Assembly: GCF_026385525.1 (NCBI RefSeq)
Contig: NZ_JANIDY010000001.1
Span: 558,001-622,000, forward strand
Reading direction: 5' to 3'
Source: Bombella pluederhausensis
Lineage (GTDB): Bacteria; Pseudomonadota; Alphaproteobacteria; Acetobacterales; Acetobacteraceae
DNA length: 64,000 bases
The notes under the pieces were generated by a model. That model saw only the letters and a program-made list of their open reading frames with translations, ran no database searches and had not been told where the DNA came from. Below are positions 1 to 9,301 of the stretch, in pieces (within the stretch, counting starts at the first letter, position 1; each line of letters opens with the position of its first letter). Position numbers and translations under genes: made by a program.

Positions 1-1694
1 CATTAGGTCATGCGTTTCGTCCTCTGGTCTCCATGCTGGTGGCGCTGATCGTCTTCGAGGGCGGTATGGTGCTGGATATCCGGCAGCTTCGGGAGGCAGG
101 GCAGGGCGTTGCCCGCCTGACAATGGTTGCCCTGCCGATCAACTGGCTGCTGGGGTCTCTGGCGGCTCATTATGTTGCCAGATTGGAATGGGGAACATCC
201 TTTCTCTTTGGGGCGATCATTGTGGTGACGGGGCCAACGGTGATTCTGCCGCTTCTGCGGAGCTCCAAACTACGCCCCCGTGTAGCGGCCTTCCTACGAT
301 GGGAAGCCATTGTTAATGACCCGCTGGGGGCCATTCTGGCGGCCGTGGTCATGCAGGCCATGCTGCTGCATGTGGACCTTCACAAGCAGTTTTTCTTTGC
401 CCATACCCTGCCGGATATGATGGTCGCCGGAGCGGTTTCCATTGCAGCGGGGATTTTGCCTGCCTATTTGCTGCGCTACCTTTTCACACGGGACCTGATG
501 CCAGAGCTGCTGAAGGTGCCTGTGATGGTGACGCTGGCTCTCATCATCTTCGCTGCCTGCACGATGGAGATGGAAGGGGCTGGCCTGATTGCCGTAACGG
601 TCTTCGGTATGATGCTGACCAACCTGCATCCTCCCGGTATGAATGAGCTGAAGCGGACCAAGGAATCCCTTGTCACCCTGATGGTGTCTGTCCTGTTCAT
701 TCTGTTGACGGCGGACCTGCATCGTGCGGCTCTGGCCAGACTCTCGGTGCCCATTCTGTTGCTGACGCTGGTGGTGCTGTTTGTGGTGCGCCCTGTGGGG
801 ATTTTCCTCTCCACATTAGGTACGACCATGAGTTGGCAGGAGCGTCTTTTTGTCGGCTGGATCGCTCCACGTGGGATTGTGGCGGCGGCTGTGGCTGGAG
901 CGGCTGGGATTAAGCTTTCCGAGGCGGGTTATGCCTCGGCAGACCTTGTCATGCCGGCTGTTTTTGCCGTGATTGCTGTGACCATGATCTGCCACGGCTT
1001 TTCTCTTGGTCCGCTGGCCCGGAAGCTGCATCTGACATTGTCCAATGAGCCAGCCCTCGTCATTCTGGGAGGGAGTGCGTGGTCGTCTGATCTGGCTGTT
1101 TGTCTGAATGAGGAAAAAGTACCCGTGCTGGTGGTGGATACAACAGCGCAGGACCTTATGACGGCAGCCAGAAGGGGCGTGCCGGTTCTTAAGACTGAAC
1201 TGCTCTCTGCGGCAGGACAGGAAGCGCTGGAGGAACGCCCTGCCGACTATCTGATCGCTACGACAGGGGACGCTATCTATAATGGAATGGTGTGCGGACA
1301 TCTGGCGCCTCATATGGGGCGGGAGCGTGTCTATCAGGTTAGCCCCGGCGTAGCCCGGCTGGACCTCTATCGTGGCCTGTCTCGGGATGCCCGTGGCAAG
1401 GTGCTGGGTGAACCGGGTTGGAATTATACGTTCTTTGACACGCTGTTCAGTCGTGGCTGGCGTTTTTTCAGTTCTACTGTAACAGAAGCGACAATCGAAT
1501 CGTTCGAGAAGGAAGAAAACCGGATAGACATTATGATTATCCGGCGGGGGACAGGTATTTTCATTCGTTCCGCAGAGGATAGAGCACGGACAATGCCTGT
1601 CGTGGGAGACCTTGTTATTTCCATGAAGGCACCAGAAACGCGTGATGTGGAGTTAGACCCAAAAGAGGACACAGAAATGCGTGAGGGGAATTAG
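1..1694 (+). CDS. CPA1-family Na+/H+ antiporter with C-terminal nucleotide-binding-like domain (5' truncated by window edge)
   Basis: A monovalent cation/proton antiporter of the inner membrane, NhaP-like. The frame is open to the left edge (LGHAFRPLVS precedes the first internal Met at position 33), so the true start lies outside the window. Seen: a run of hydrophobic helices over about the first 340 visible residues, with the ALIVFEGG, TGPTVILPLLR and WIAPRGIVAAAVAG segments typical of CPA1 exchangers (the last carries the conserved Arg region). From about residue 345 the protein becomes soluble, beginning with VILGGSAWSSDLAV, a Rossmann-like start resembling TrkA/RCK regulatory domains. 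Known of the family: Na+(K+)/H+ exchange for pH and salt homeostasis. Ion specificity cannot be read from the sequence. Ends 126 bases before the response regulator. Confidence 0.88.
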   Translation, partial: LGHAFRPLVSMLVALIVFEGGMVLDIRQLREAGQGVARLTMVALPINWLLGSLAAHYVARLEWGTSFLFGAIIVVTGPTVILPLLRSSKLRPRVAAFLRWEAIVNDPLGAILAAVVMQAMLLHVDLHKQFFFAHTLPDMMVAGAVSIAAGILPAYLLRYLFTRDLMPELLKVPVMVTLALIIFAACTMEMEGAGLIAVTVFGMMLTNLHPPGMNELKRTKESLVTLMVSVLFILLTADLHRAALARLSVPILLLTLVVLFVVRPVGIFLSTLGTTMSWQERLFVGWIAPRGIVAAAVAGAAGIKLSEAGYASADLVMPAVFAVIAVTMICHGFSLGPLARKLHLTLSNEPALVILGGSAWSSDLAVCLNEEKVPVLVVDTTAQDLMTAARRGVPVLKTELLSAAGQEALEERPADYLIATTGDAIYNGMVCGHLAPHMGRERVYQVSPGVARLDLYRGLSRDARGKVLGEPGWNYTFFDTLFSRGWRFFSSTVTEATIESFEKEENRIDIMIIRRGTGIFIRSAEDRARTMPVVGDLVISMKAPETRDVELDPKEDTEMREGN

Positions 1695-1820
1695 TCTTTT
1701 GTAATGGATAGGGCTAGTATGGTCCTGTTTTGTAACAATGATCCCCTAGTCTCGTCCTGAGATGGTGCTGGTGGGATAGGTGAGATTTTAACATACTGCT
1801 ACGGACAGGATTTCTGAAAC

Positions 1821-2522
1821 ATGAATGCTCATCACTCAATACTGATTGTTGACGATGATGATGCCTTGCGTCCTCTACTTGCTGAGCAGCTGGGGGATGA
1901 TGGAGTGTACCGGGTTGAACAGGCCGCCACTCTGACAGTCGCAAAAGAAGTCATGGAACGGCCCGGTGGACGGATTGATGTTATTCTGCTGGACGTGAAT
2001 CTGCCTGATGGGGATGGGCGTGACTTTTGTGCTGAGCTGAGGCGCAAGGGTGTCCATATTCCCATCATCATGATGACGGGGTCTCATGATGAGGATGATG
2101 TCATTCGTGGGTTGGATGCCGGGGCAAATGATTATGTTGCCAAGCCGTTCCGTGTGGGCGAGCTGAAGGCACGTGTTCGGGCGCAGCTCCGTCTGTTTGA
2201 GAATAGCGAAGATGTCGTGTTCGATATTGGGCCTTATGTTTTCCACCCGGCCAGAAAACAGCTGACGGACCAGAAAAAAGGGTACCGCATCCATCTGACG
2301 GAAAAAGAGACAGCTATCCTCAAATATCTCTATCGTGCCGGCGGTCAGCCTGTGGAACGGGACGTGCTGCTCCATGAGGTCTGGGGATATCATGCCTCGG
2401 TAACAACCCACACGCTGGAAACCCACATCTATCGCCTGCGCCAGAAGATTGAACCCGATCATGGTCGGGCTGGGATTTTGCTGACGGAAGGGGGTGGATA
2501 CTGCCTCAATCCGGAGATGTAA
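1821..2522 (+). CDS. OmpR/PhoB-family response regulator (orphan)
   Basis: Two-component transcription factor of 233 residues. An N-terminal receiver domain (about 5-120) shows the acidic pocket D12-D13, phosphoacceptor D58 in LLDVNLPDG, T86 and K108 in VAKPF. A C-terminal winged-helix DNA-binding domain (about 135-230) shows the LTEKETAILKYL and HTLETHIYRLRQKI segments usual for OmpR regulators. No histidine kinase gene lies beside it: the neighbours are an antiporter and a convergent exonuclease, so the partner kinase must be encoded elsewhere. A weak ribosome site (GACAGGA) precedes the ATG. A strong hairpin terminator follows. The regulon is unknown. Confidence 0.9.
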   Translation: MNAHHSILIVDDDDALRPLLAEQLGDDGVYRVEQAATLTVAKEVMERPGGRIDVILLDVNLPDGDGRDFCAELRRKGVHIPIIMMTGSHDEDDVIRGLDAGANDYVAKPFRVGELKARVRAQLRLFENSEDVVFDIGPYVFHPARKQLTDQKKGYRIHLTEKETAILKYLYRAGGQPVERDVLLHEVWGYHASVTTHTLETHIYRLRQKIEPDHGRAGILLTEGGGYCLNPEM

Positions 2523-2550
2523 GTCTTCAGATCAGTGGGTCAGAATAACG

Positions 2551-2591
2551 AAGGCTGACAGGATGATCCCTGTCAGCCTTTTCGTTTTTTT
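2551..2591 (+). terminator. Rho-independent terminator after the response regulator
   Basis: A perfect 12-bp stem (AAGGCTGACAGG, 2551-2562, pairing with 2569-2580) with a 6-base loop, then a T-rich tail TTCGTTTTTTT. It sits between convergent genes; the T-run favours plus-strand use, but it may also slow the opposing xthA transcript. Confidence 0.85.
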
Positions 2592-3384
2592 AAAGTGCTA
2601 TATCCATCAGGACAGGCACATGATCGGATGGTGATGTCCAGTCACGCACGGGGCTGAGGACCTCGATGGTGTTCAGGCCGGGGAGTATGTCCGGTGTTGT
2701 CCAGATATGGTCCAGACGGCGGCCCCGGTTGGATTTCTTCCAGTCCCGATTACGGTATGACCACCATGTGAAAAGCTTTTCGGGTTCTGGAATGGCCTTA
2801 CGCATGGCGTCTTCAAATCCGGCCTTCATCCAGTCTATGAGGCGGGATGTTTCCGGCGGCGTATGGCTGACGATCTTCAGAAGCTGGCGGTGGCTCCAGA
2901 CATCATGCTCCAGCGGGGCAATGTTGAGATCACCGACCAGAATACTCCGCTTGGGTGGATTGGCTTTGAACCACGCCGTTGCTTCCTCAAGGAAGGCGAG
3001 CTTATGGGCGAATTTATCGTTTTCCTGAGGGTCAGGAATATCGCCCCCGGCGGGAACATAGAAATTATGGATGGTCACCGGCCCGGACTTTGTCTGGATA
3101 GTCGCAGCTACATGGCGGCAGTCTGTTTTGCCGCACCAGTCTGGCGTGTCAGCTACGGCTTCCAGCGGTGTGCGGGACAGAATGGTGACTCCATTATAGC
3201 TTTTCATGCCACGATAGAGCTGATGGGGGAAACCCAGCTCAGCCAGAGCATCCTGAGGATAGAGCGGGTCCGGCACCTTGGTTTCCTGAAGGCAGATGAC
3301 GTCAGGGGCCTGTTCTTCAATCAGACGCTGAAGCAGAGGCAGCCGGAGGCGGAGCGAATTGATATTCCATGTAATAAGGCGCAT
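2590..3384 (-). CDS. xthA: Exodeoxyribonuclease III
   Basis: AP endonuclease / 3'-5' exonuclease of base-excision repair, 264 residues, normal for the family. It is a single endonuclease/exonuclease/phosphatase domain. Visible active-site motifs: N7 in TWNINSLR, the metal-binding E34 in LQETK, the YNGVTILSR strand, D152 and N154 in GDLNIAP, RRLDHIW near residue 225 and the terminal D254-H255 pair in PSDHVPV. It is transcribed alone, convergent with the response regulator, whose terminator it meets, and divergent from the dipeptidase gene. Start chosen at the ATG that gives the conserved MRLITWN amino end. Confidence 0.95.
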   Translation of the reverse strand: MRLITWNINSLRLRLPLLQRLIEEQAPDVICLQETKVPDPLYPQDALAELGFPHQLYRGMKSYNGVTILSRTPLEAVADTPDWCGKTDCRHVAATIQTKSGPVTIHNFYVPAGGDIPDPQENDKFAHKLAFLEEATAWFKANPPKRSILVGDLNIAPLEHDVWSHRQLLKIVSHTPPETSRLIDWMKAGFEDAMRKAIPEPEKLFTWWSYRNRDWKKSNRGRRLDHIWTTPDILPGLNTIEVLSPVRDWTSPSDHVPVLMDIAL

Positions 3385-3486
3385 GCCTTCTGATCCCCTC
3401 TTGAGCAGGAAATTTCAAGGGATGATCTTGCGATTGACAGGTTTTACGCCAATCTGGAGGGGATGAATAAGGAGAGAACCCCACCC

Positions 3487-4515
3487 ATGTCCGTCCTGAT
3501 GATCGATACTCATATTGATATTCCGTGGGAAGAAAAGACCGCTGAAGGTCTGCCCAGCTGGGAGAAGCGGGATCAGACGGATATTGCCATGAGGGAGGCG
3601 GAGCGCCGTTTCACCATTCCCAAAGCGGAGGCTGGTGGGCTGGGAGCGGCCTGTCTGGCGGCCTATACGCCACAGGGCCCTCTTGATGGGGTAGGGCATG
3701 ATGCTGCATGGCGGCGGGCTCAGGCTATGCTGGAGGCTATGGAGGAGATGGTGCCCCTCTATGTGCCGGGGCGGGCTGTCTTGTGCCGGACGGCGCAGGA
3801 GGTGCGTCAGACAGCGGAAGCTGGGAAGGTGGCCCTGGTGCCGGTCATGGAGAATGGCTACCCGCTGGCAGATGATCCGTCCCGGATTGCTCACTTCGCC
3901 CGGCGTTATGGCGTGCGCTACATGACCCTGACTCATAATGGTCATAACCTGTTGGCGGATTCAGCAGTTACCCGGCAGGGGCCTGAAGAAGCCTATGGTG
4001 GGCTGTCTGCTCTGGGGCGAGAGGTTATCGGAGAGATGAACCGGCATGGCGTGCTCGTGGATGTCTCTCATGCGTCTCGCAAGACCATGATGCAGGCGGT
4101 GGAGTGTTCCACGGTGCCGGTTTTTGCCAGTCATTCCTGTGTGCGTGCCCTGTGCGATCATCCCCGGAATCTGGATGACGGGCAGCTTGATGCCCTGCAG
4201 GCCAGTGGCGGGTTGATCCAGATCACGGCGATGGGGCCGTTCCTGCGCCGTGGTGGCGGGGGGACTTTGGCCGATTTTGTGGAGCATGTGCTGTATGTCA
4301 TCCGCCGGATTGGTGTGGAGCATGTTGGCATTTCCTCTGACTTTGATGGCGGCGGTGGGATAGAGGGCTGGCAGGATGCCAGCGAGACCCATCATCTGCT
4401 TGCCGCCTTGCAGCGAACAGGGCTGGATGATGCTGAGATTCAGGCTGTCTGCGGTGGGAATATGCTCCGTTTGATGGAAAAGGCAGAACAGAAAATGTCA
4501 GAATGTCAATTGTAA
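3487..4515 (+). CDS. Membrane dipeptidase-like metallopeptidase (family M19)
   Basis: Zinc dipeptidase of the renal dipeptidase family, expected to hydrolyse dipeptides, often with D-residues. With the start at 3487 it has 342 residues. Metal and active-site motifs appear in order: H9 and D11 in DTHIDIPWEE, a bridging Glu in VMENGYPLADD, MTLTHNGHN, VDVSHAS, ASHSCVRALCDHPRNL and GISSDFDGGGG. The frame also has an ATG at 3463, but its GGAGG lies only about 2 bases upstream; the 3487 start has GGAG about 12 bases upstream and gives the usual short amino end. No signal peptide is seen, so it is probably cytoplasmic. No operon partners; the following 306 bases hold no gene. Confidence 0.9.
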   Translation: MSVLMIDTHIDIPWEEKTAEGLPSWEKRDQTDIAMREAERRFTIPKAEAGGLGAACLAAYTPQGPLDGVGHDAAWRRAQAMLEAMEEMVPLYVPGRAVLCRTAQEVRQTAEAGKVALVPVMENGYPLADDPSRIAHFARRYGVRYMTLTHNGHNLLADSAVTRQGPEEAYGGLSALGREVIGEMNRHGVLVDVSHASRKTMMQAVECSTVPVFASHSCVRALCDHPRNLDDGQLDALQASGGLIQITAMGPFLRRGGGGTLADFVEHVLYVIRRIGVEHVGISSDFDGGGGIEGWQDASETHHLLAALQRTGLDDAEIQAVCGGNMLRLMEKAEQKMSECQL

Positions 4516-4821
4516 ATTACGGTTTCTGGCAATAATTTCTGCATTTTTGTCTTCATTATTTTTCACGAAACGGCATTGACAGAGCTTTTCCCCCTCAGCC
4601 GAAGATGTAGAGGCGGTTGGGGAGGAAAAATCTTTCAGAAATCGTTATTTTTCAGATGGTTGCTATGTATGCCTAAAAAATGGGCAATCTATGAAAAAAG
4701 AAGATAAACCCTATGCTGCGTGCTTTTACCCTTGGAGTATTCACAGCTTTTTCCACAGGAATGGTGGATGAGTGTAAAAGAACTGTCATGACATCAGGAA
4801 AGCGGCGGAAAACAGGGAAAA
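4516..4821. other. Intergenic region upstream of uvrC
   Basis: About 306 AT-rich bases with no convincing gene. A TTGACA at 4576-4581 resembles a -35 box, but no good -10 follows at the right distance. The longest ATG frame, from 4691, has about 26 codons and no family likeness. It presumably holds the uvrC promoter. Confidence 0.4.
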
Positions 4822-6699
4822 ATGGCTGAAACACCCCAAGGCGTTGCTGCGATTCGCAAGGCGCTGAAGACGATTCCCGATAGCCCCGGTGTGTATCGGA
4901 TGCTCAGTACAAAAGGAGAGGTGCTGTATGTCGGTAAGGCACTGAACCTGAAGAAGCGTGTCACCTCATACACGCATGTAGCCCGCCTGCCGGAGCGGCT
5001 CCGCCTCATGGTCTCCCTGACGGTCAGTATGGAGATTGTCGTTACCCGCACCGAGGCAGAAGCCTTGTTGCTGGAGGCTAATTACATCAAGCGGATGAAG
5101 CCCCGCTTCAATATTCTTCTGCGGGATGACAAGAGCTATCCGTGGCTTCTGCTCAGTGGTGACCATACTTTTCCCCGTCTGATGCGGCAGCGAGGCAAAC
5201 CCCTGAAGGGGGCGACCTACTGGGGGCCCTTTGCTTCATCTCGTGCGGTGGATCAGACCATTCAGGTCATTCAGCGGACATTCATGCTGCGGACCTGTAC
5301 GGATAGTGTTCTGGAATCCCGAACACGTCCTTGTCTGCTCTATCAGATCAAGCGCTGTTCAGCGCCCTGTGTGGACCGGATTAGCCATGCGGAATATCAG
5401 GGGCTTGTGGAGCAGACGAAGGAGTTCCTGAGTGGTGGCGGACGGGAGTTGCAACAGCGCCTGACCAGAGAGATGGAGCAGGCTGCCGAAGAAATGGCGT
5501 TTGAGCGGGCGGCTCTGATCCGTGACCGTATCCGGGGTTTTGCCAATTTGCGGGCCTCCGGGGCAATCAACCCGGCCAGCATTCAGGAGGCGGATGTGGT
5601 GGCGTTGTGGCAGCAGGCAGGGCAGAGCTGCATACAGGTCTTCTTCATTCGTGGGGGGCGCAATAACGGGAACAGGGCGTTCTATCCCCGCCATGCGGCT
5701 GATGAACCTGCCGAAGATGTCCTTTCGGCTTTTCTGCTCCAGTTCTATGAGGACAAGCAGCCGCCCTCTCAGGTGCTGACCAATATCGAGCCTGCTGAAC
5801 AGGCCCTTCTTGGTGAGGCATTAACATTGCAGAGAGGGCAGAAAGTGCAGCTTCTTCAGCCTCAGCGGGGCGAGAAGAAGGCTGTGCTGGATCATGCGGT
5901 TCTCAATGCTCGTGAAGCTCTGGAGCGTCGCCTTGCTGAAACGGCTGGTCAGGCCGTTCTGTTGAAGAAGGTGGCTGAACTTTTTGATCTGCCAGCACCA
6001 CCCAAGCGGATTGAGGTCTATGACAACTCTCATCTCATGGGGCAGGCGCCTTATGGGGCCATGATTGTCGGAGGGCCGGAAGGTTTTGTGAAGCGGGCTT
6101 ACAGGAAGTTTTCCATTCGTGGCCCTGTAGCTCCCGGTGATGATTTCGGCATGATGAAGGAAGTGATGAGCCGTCGTTTTGCCCAGCTCAGCGAGGCTGA
6201 TGTAGGGAGCGAAAACTGGCCGGACCTGCTGCTTATTGATGGCGGCAAGGGGCAGGTGCGAGTCGTGCGGGAGATGCTGGTGGAGCAGGGGTTGTCTTCC
6301 ATTCCTGTAGTGGGGATCGCCAAGGGTGTGGACAGGAACGCCGGGCGGGAATGGTTCTTTGTGGAAGGGAAGGAGCCGTTTCAGTTGCCGGTGAATGATG
6401 CCGTCCTTTATTATCTCCAAAGGTTGCGGGATGAGGCGCATCGCTTTGTTATTACAACACACAGGGCTGGCCGCTCTCGGGCGCTGACCCATTCCGGGCT
6501 GGATGATATTCCCGGCATTGGCCCGGCCCGTAAGAAAGCATTATTGACCCGGTTCGGGTCGTTACGGCACGTTCGTCAGGCTGCATTGGAAGAACTGGAG
6601 ACTGTACCGGGAATTAATCGTGAAATGGCGCAGGTCATTTATGGATATTTCCATCCAGAATGGGTAAGAGAGCAAAGTGACGTCTTCAGAAACCCCTGA
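4822..6699 (+). CDS. uvrC: Excinuclease ABC subunit C
   Basis: Dual-incision nuclease of nucleotide excision repair; it acts on UvrB-DNA complexes and cuts on both sides of a lesion. 625 residues, normal size. Seen: an N-terminal GIY-YIG nuclease domain (PGVYRML ... [14 protein letters not shown], about residues 20-95), a UVR/UvrB-interaction motif ([21 protein letters not shown], near 215), a C-terminal RNase H-like endonuclease domain ([21 protein letters not shown], about 390-540), and tandem helix-hairpin-helix motifs at the end ([28 protein letters not shown]). The weak Shine-Dalgarno CAGGG precedes the ATG. pgsA begins 44 bases downstream, so the two may be co-transcribed. Confidence 0.97.
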   Translation: MAETPQGVAAIRKALKTIPDSPGVYRMLSTKGEVLYVGKALNLKKRVTSYTHVARLPERLRLMVSLTVSMEIVVTRTEAEALLLEANYIKRMKPRFNILLRDDKSYPWLLLSGDHTFPRLMRQRGKPLKGATYWGPFASSRAVDQTIQVIQRTFMLRTCTDSVLESRTRPCLLYQIKRCSAPCVDRISHAEYQGLVEQTKEFLSGGGRELQQRLTREMEQAAEEMAFERAALIRDRIRGFANLRASGAINPASIQEADVVALWQQAGQSCIQVFFIRGGRNNGNRAFYPRHAADEPAEDVLSAFLLQFYEDKQPPSQVLTNIEPAEQALLGEALTLQRGQKVQLLQPQRGEKKAVLDHAVLNAREALERRLAETAGQAVLLKKVAELFDLPAPPKRIEVYDNSHLMGQAPYGAMIVGGPEGFVKRAYRKFSIRGPVAPGDDFGMMKEVMSRRFAQLSEADVGSENWPDLLLIDGGKGQVRVVREMLVEQGLSSIPVVGIAKGVDRNAGREWFFVEGKEPFQLPVNDAVLYYLQRLRDEAHRFVITTHRAGRSRALTHSGLDDIPGIGPARKKALLTRFGSLRHVRQAALEELETVPGINREMAQVIYGYFHPEWVREQSDVFRNP

Positions 6700-6743
6700 C
6701 TGAGCATTGTTGTTGGGGAAGGCATGCCAAATAGGGATATACG

Positions 6744-7307
6744 GTGATCAATCTCCCCAACCTTCTCACGCTGTTCCGTATCCTTGTCATTCCCGTGCTT
6801 GTCGGGTTTTTGGCAGTGGGTGGGCTGTGGGCGGACCTGGCCTTCCTGTTCTATGTCGGGGCGTGTGTGACGGACTATCTGGATGGTGCGCTGGCCCGTA
6901 AACAGGGGCTGACATCGGATCTAGGTCGCATGATGGACCCTATTGCAGATAAGCTGCTTGTGGGTGGGCTTCTTCTGGCTCTTGCCGGTATGGGGGGATT
7001 GCGTTTTGGGTCTCTCTACGCAGCTATTCTTATTATGCTGCGGGAAATACTGATAAGTGGATTGCGGGAGTATATGGCCTCCCATAATGAGATGATCCCT
7101 TCTACTCGTCTGGCCAAGTGGAAGACAGGCGTGCAGATGGTGGCGATTGGTTTCCTCATTATTGGGCAGGGGGATGCAGGGCCCTTCCATGAGGTGGCCC
7201 GTTATTCTGGAATGGTCGGTGCGGTGCTGCTCTGGCTGTCTGTCGTCCCGACACTTCTGACGGGGACGGGTTATCTCAGGGCGACCGTGGCACGGATGCG
7301 GGGATAG
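6744..7307 (+). CDS. pgsA: CDP-diacylglycerol--glycerol-3-phosphate 3-phosphatidyltransferase
   Basis: Makes phosphatidylglycerophosphate, the committed step to phosphatidylglycerol and cardiolipin, in the inner membrane. 187 residues with several membrane helices. The CDP-alcohol phosphatidyltransferase signature (DG-x2-AR-x8-G-x3-D-x3-D) is complete in TDYLDGALARKQGLTSDLG followed by RMMDPIADK, near residues 45-70. The start is a GTG (MINLPNLLTLFRI), preceded by AGGGA about 8 bases upstream; this amino end matches the family closely. Follows uvrC on the same strand, an arrangement common in proteobacteria. Confidence 0.95.
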   Translation: MINLPNLLTLFRILVIPVLVGFLAVGGLWADLAFLFYVGACVTDYLDGALARKQGLTSDLGRMMDPIADKLLVGGLLLALAGMGGLRFGSLYAAILIMLREILISGLREYMASHNEMIPSTRLAKWKTGVQMVAIGFLIIGQGDAGPFHEVARYSGMVGAVLLWLSVVPTLLTGTGYLRATVARMRG

Positions 7308-7423
7308 GACTGCTTGAAGTATCAGGTGGATCAATATAGTGGTAGCGGGAGTCCGGGCGACGTTCTCCCAGTGCCGGGGCATGATGTGACAGAGGGTATG
7401 GAATGAAGACCAAAGAAGGGAGA

Positions 7424-8821
7424 ATGAAGAGGGCAGGCGTCGTCATAATGTCCTTTCTTGCGGTCAGCTGTACCGGGCTGGACCGGCACATTCATGATAC
7501 CGTAAACCCTTATGGCACCCCGAATACGCCGGATTCACAGAGCGAAACGGCGCAGCGTGTCCGTGGTGCGAAGCTCAGCACCGTGCCGATCCTGCCAGAG
7601 ACAGGCGATGTCTGGCCCGGTCAGCCGGAGCCTGTTCCCAGCCTGCAGGATGTGAGCCGCTCCAACGCTCATTTCATCGAAAAATGGCGGAAGGCCCAGC
7701 CTCAGCTGGAAGAAGACCTGAAACAGCAGCTTGCTGATGGGCAAGGCATGGCTGTCGGGGAAGATGTTGGCAAGCAATACGGGGCCGGCAAGGAAGTGGT
7801 GCCTATTGGCAAGCCCATTACATCCCACGTGCAGGATAATGCGCCTCCTTATCTTGAGCCTGTGAACAGCGGGACTGTGGCCATTCCGAATGGAGACGGC
7901 ACGGATACGCTGATCGCACCTGATGGCAGCGTGAAGATTGTCAGCAAGGACAAGGCCGCTCTTTTCGAGAAAGCAAAGACGTTCCAGCCTGGTGGTTCTG
8001 ATACGGGAAGCCGTGCTGCACCGTCTCATAGTCGAGAGGACGGAGAGCCCGCAGTGCAAGCACAACCGCAGGCTCGAAAGGATGTGATGGTTGTGCCGCC
8101 TGTGCCTTCACAGCCTAAGGATGATGTGGCTGTTGCTCATCCCCGCCCTCAGCCTGAGGCGCCAGTGGTTGCGGAGCCGCCGCATCGGCAGGCTCGGAGA
8201 GATGTGGCTGTTCCACCGCCGCCGCCAATGCCTAAAGATGACGTGGTCGTGGCTCATCCCCGCCCTCAGCCTGAGGCACCAGCGGTTGCGGAGCCGCCGC
8301 ATCGGCAGGTTCAGAGAGATGTGGCGATTGCACCGCCGCCGCCGATGCCTAAGAATGATGTGGCTGTGGCTCATCCACGTCCTCAGCCTCAGAAAGAGGT
8401 GGCTGTTGAGGCACCGCATTCTCGGGATGACGTGGTCGTAAAACTGCCCCGTTCTCAGTCTGAGGAGGCTGTGACAGTCAAGCCGTCTCGGCATCACAAG
8501 CATAAGGAAGACGTTGTCGTAGAGGTTCCTGAGAATGCGACTGTTTCCGTAAAGTCTCGGAAGGATAAGACGGAGCATAAACATGCTCATAAACGGCATG
8601 AGGAGGCTGAGAAGCATCCGGCTGTCGTTTCTGAAAAGCATAAGACTGTCCCTGAAAAACATCGGGCTCGGCCGGAGAAGGCTCCAGAGAAGAAGCATCA
8701 TTCTCATGAGCAGCAGGGCGATGATTTCGTTGATATGATGGGCTATAGCAGTCCGAAGTCTCACAAGCGGTCCCATCATCATGATGATGGTGGCGTGTAT
8801 CAGTTTGACTGGGATAAGTAA
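7424..8821 (+). CDS. Pro/His-rich repeat protein with lipoprotein-like signal; function unknown
   Basis: 465 residues from the ATG at 7424, preceded by AAGGGAG; an in-frame ATG at 7403 is the alternative. The amino end (MKRAGVVIMSFLAVSC) looks like a lipoprotein signal with AVSC as an imperfect lipobox, suggesting export and lipidation at about Cys16. The body is low complexity. A middle section has about 2.7 copies of a roughly 39-residue unit built on DDVAVAHPRPQPEAP and AEPPHRQ; the tail (about the last 110 residues) is rich in Lys, His and Glu and ends YQFDWDK. No catalytic domain is recognised. It could be a flexible envelope spacer or a metal-binding surface protein; both are guesses. 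Confidence 0.75.
   Translation: MKRAGVVIMSFLAVSCTGLDRHIHDTVNPYGTPNTPDSQSETAQRVRGAKLSTVPILPETGDVWPGQPEPVPSLQDVSRSNAHFIEKWRKAQPQLEEDLKQQLADGQGMAVGEDVGKQYGAGKEVVPIGKPITSHVQDNAPPYLEPVNSGTVAIPNGDGTDTLIAPDGSVKIVSKDKAALFEKAKTFQPGGSDTGSRAAPSHSREDGEPAVQAQPQARKDVMVVPPVPSQPKDDVAVAHPRPQPEAPVVAEPPHRQARRDVAVPPPPPMPKDDVVVAHPRPQPEAPAVAEPPHRQVQRDVAIAPPPPMPKNDVAVAHPRPQPQKEVAVEAPHSRDDVVVKLPRSQSEEAVTVKPSRHHKHKEDVVVEVPENATVSVKSRKDKTEHKHAHKRHEEAEKHPAVVSEKHKTVPEKHRARPEKAPEKKHHSHEQQGDDFVDMMGYSSPKSHKRSHHHDDGGVYQFDWDK
8081..8397. repeat. 117-bp in-frame tandem repeat
   Basis: Units begin with GATGTG at 8081, 8201 and 8318; the conserved GCTCATCC core recurs at 8135, 8252 and 8369, exactly 117 bases apart. The repeat encodes a 39-residue Pro-rich unit of the lipoprotein-like gene and is a likely site of copy-number variation by slippage. 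Confidence 0.85.
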
Positions 8822-8995
8822 GAGAGGTTTCTGGGAAAAAAGAACATTAATCTTTCTTATGGAGGGGATACCGTGCCTGAAAGGGCTTGACCTGAAAGGC
8901 ACAAGGTATCATTGTTCCGTCCAGATATAGGGGGATGTGCTGCTCCGATAATGATGAAGCGGCGCCCCATCACGCGGCAGCAGTCCGAGGGTAAT

Positions 8996-9163
8996 ATGGC
9001 CAAGACAAACGTAATCATGATCCGTCTCGTTTCTTCCGCAGATACGGGCTATTTCTATGTCACGAAGAAGAATGCTCGTACAGCAACGGGCAAGATGGAA
9101 GTGCGCAAGTACGACCCGGTCGTGCGTAAGCACGTTGTCTTCCGTGAAGCAAAGATCAAGTAA
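8996..9163 (+). CDS. rpmG: 50S ribosomal protein L33
   Basis: A 55-residue ribosomal protein of the large subunit. The sequence [18 protein letters not shown], then [16 protein letters not shown], with a basic carboxyl end (VFREAKIK), is typical of proteobacterial L33. It lacks the paired CxxC zinc ligands, so this is the zinc-independent (C-minus) form. The frame extends upstream to 8912, but the ATG at 8996 has a GAGGG ribosome site and gives the family length. Transcribed alone, with a strong terminator directly after. Confidence 0.96.
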   Translation: MAKTNVIMIRLVSSADTGYFYVTKKNARTATGKMEVRKYDPVVRKHVVFREAKIK

Positions 9164-9191
9164 GCATCAGGATTTTCCGATGCTATGAAAG

Positions 9192-9217
9192 AAGCGGCCT
9201 TCTGGGCCGCTTTTTTT
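9192..9217 (+). terminator. Rho-independent terminator of rpmG
   Basis: An 8-bp stem AAGCGGCC (9192-9199) / GGCCGCTT (9205-9212), a 5-base loop and a run of seven T. Confidence 0.9.
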
Positions 9218-9301
9218 ATGAGAGAAAAATGTTGCTGCTCTAAGTGCAGGTTGCTGATGTCATGCGTGTGATGGCATCAGCATAAACTGCCGGTGAGGGG
9301 A

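Noticed and set aside
8081-8397. Possible CRISPR-like array
   Set aside because: Units are 117 bases, in-frame and protein-coding, without unique spacers; no cas genes nearby.
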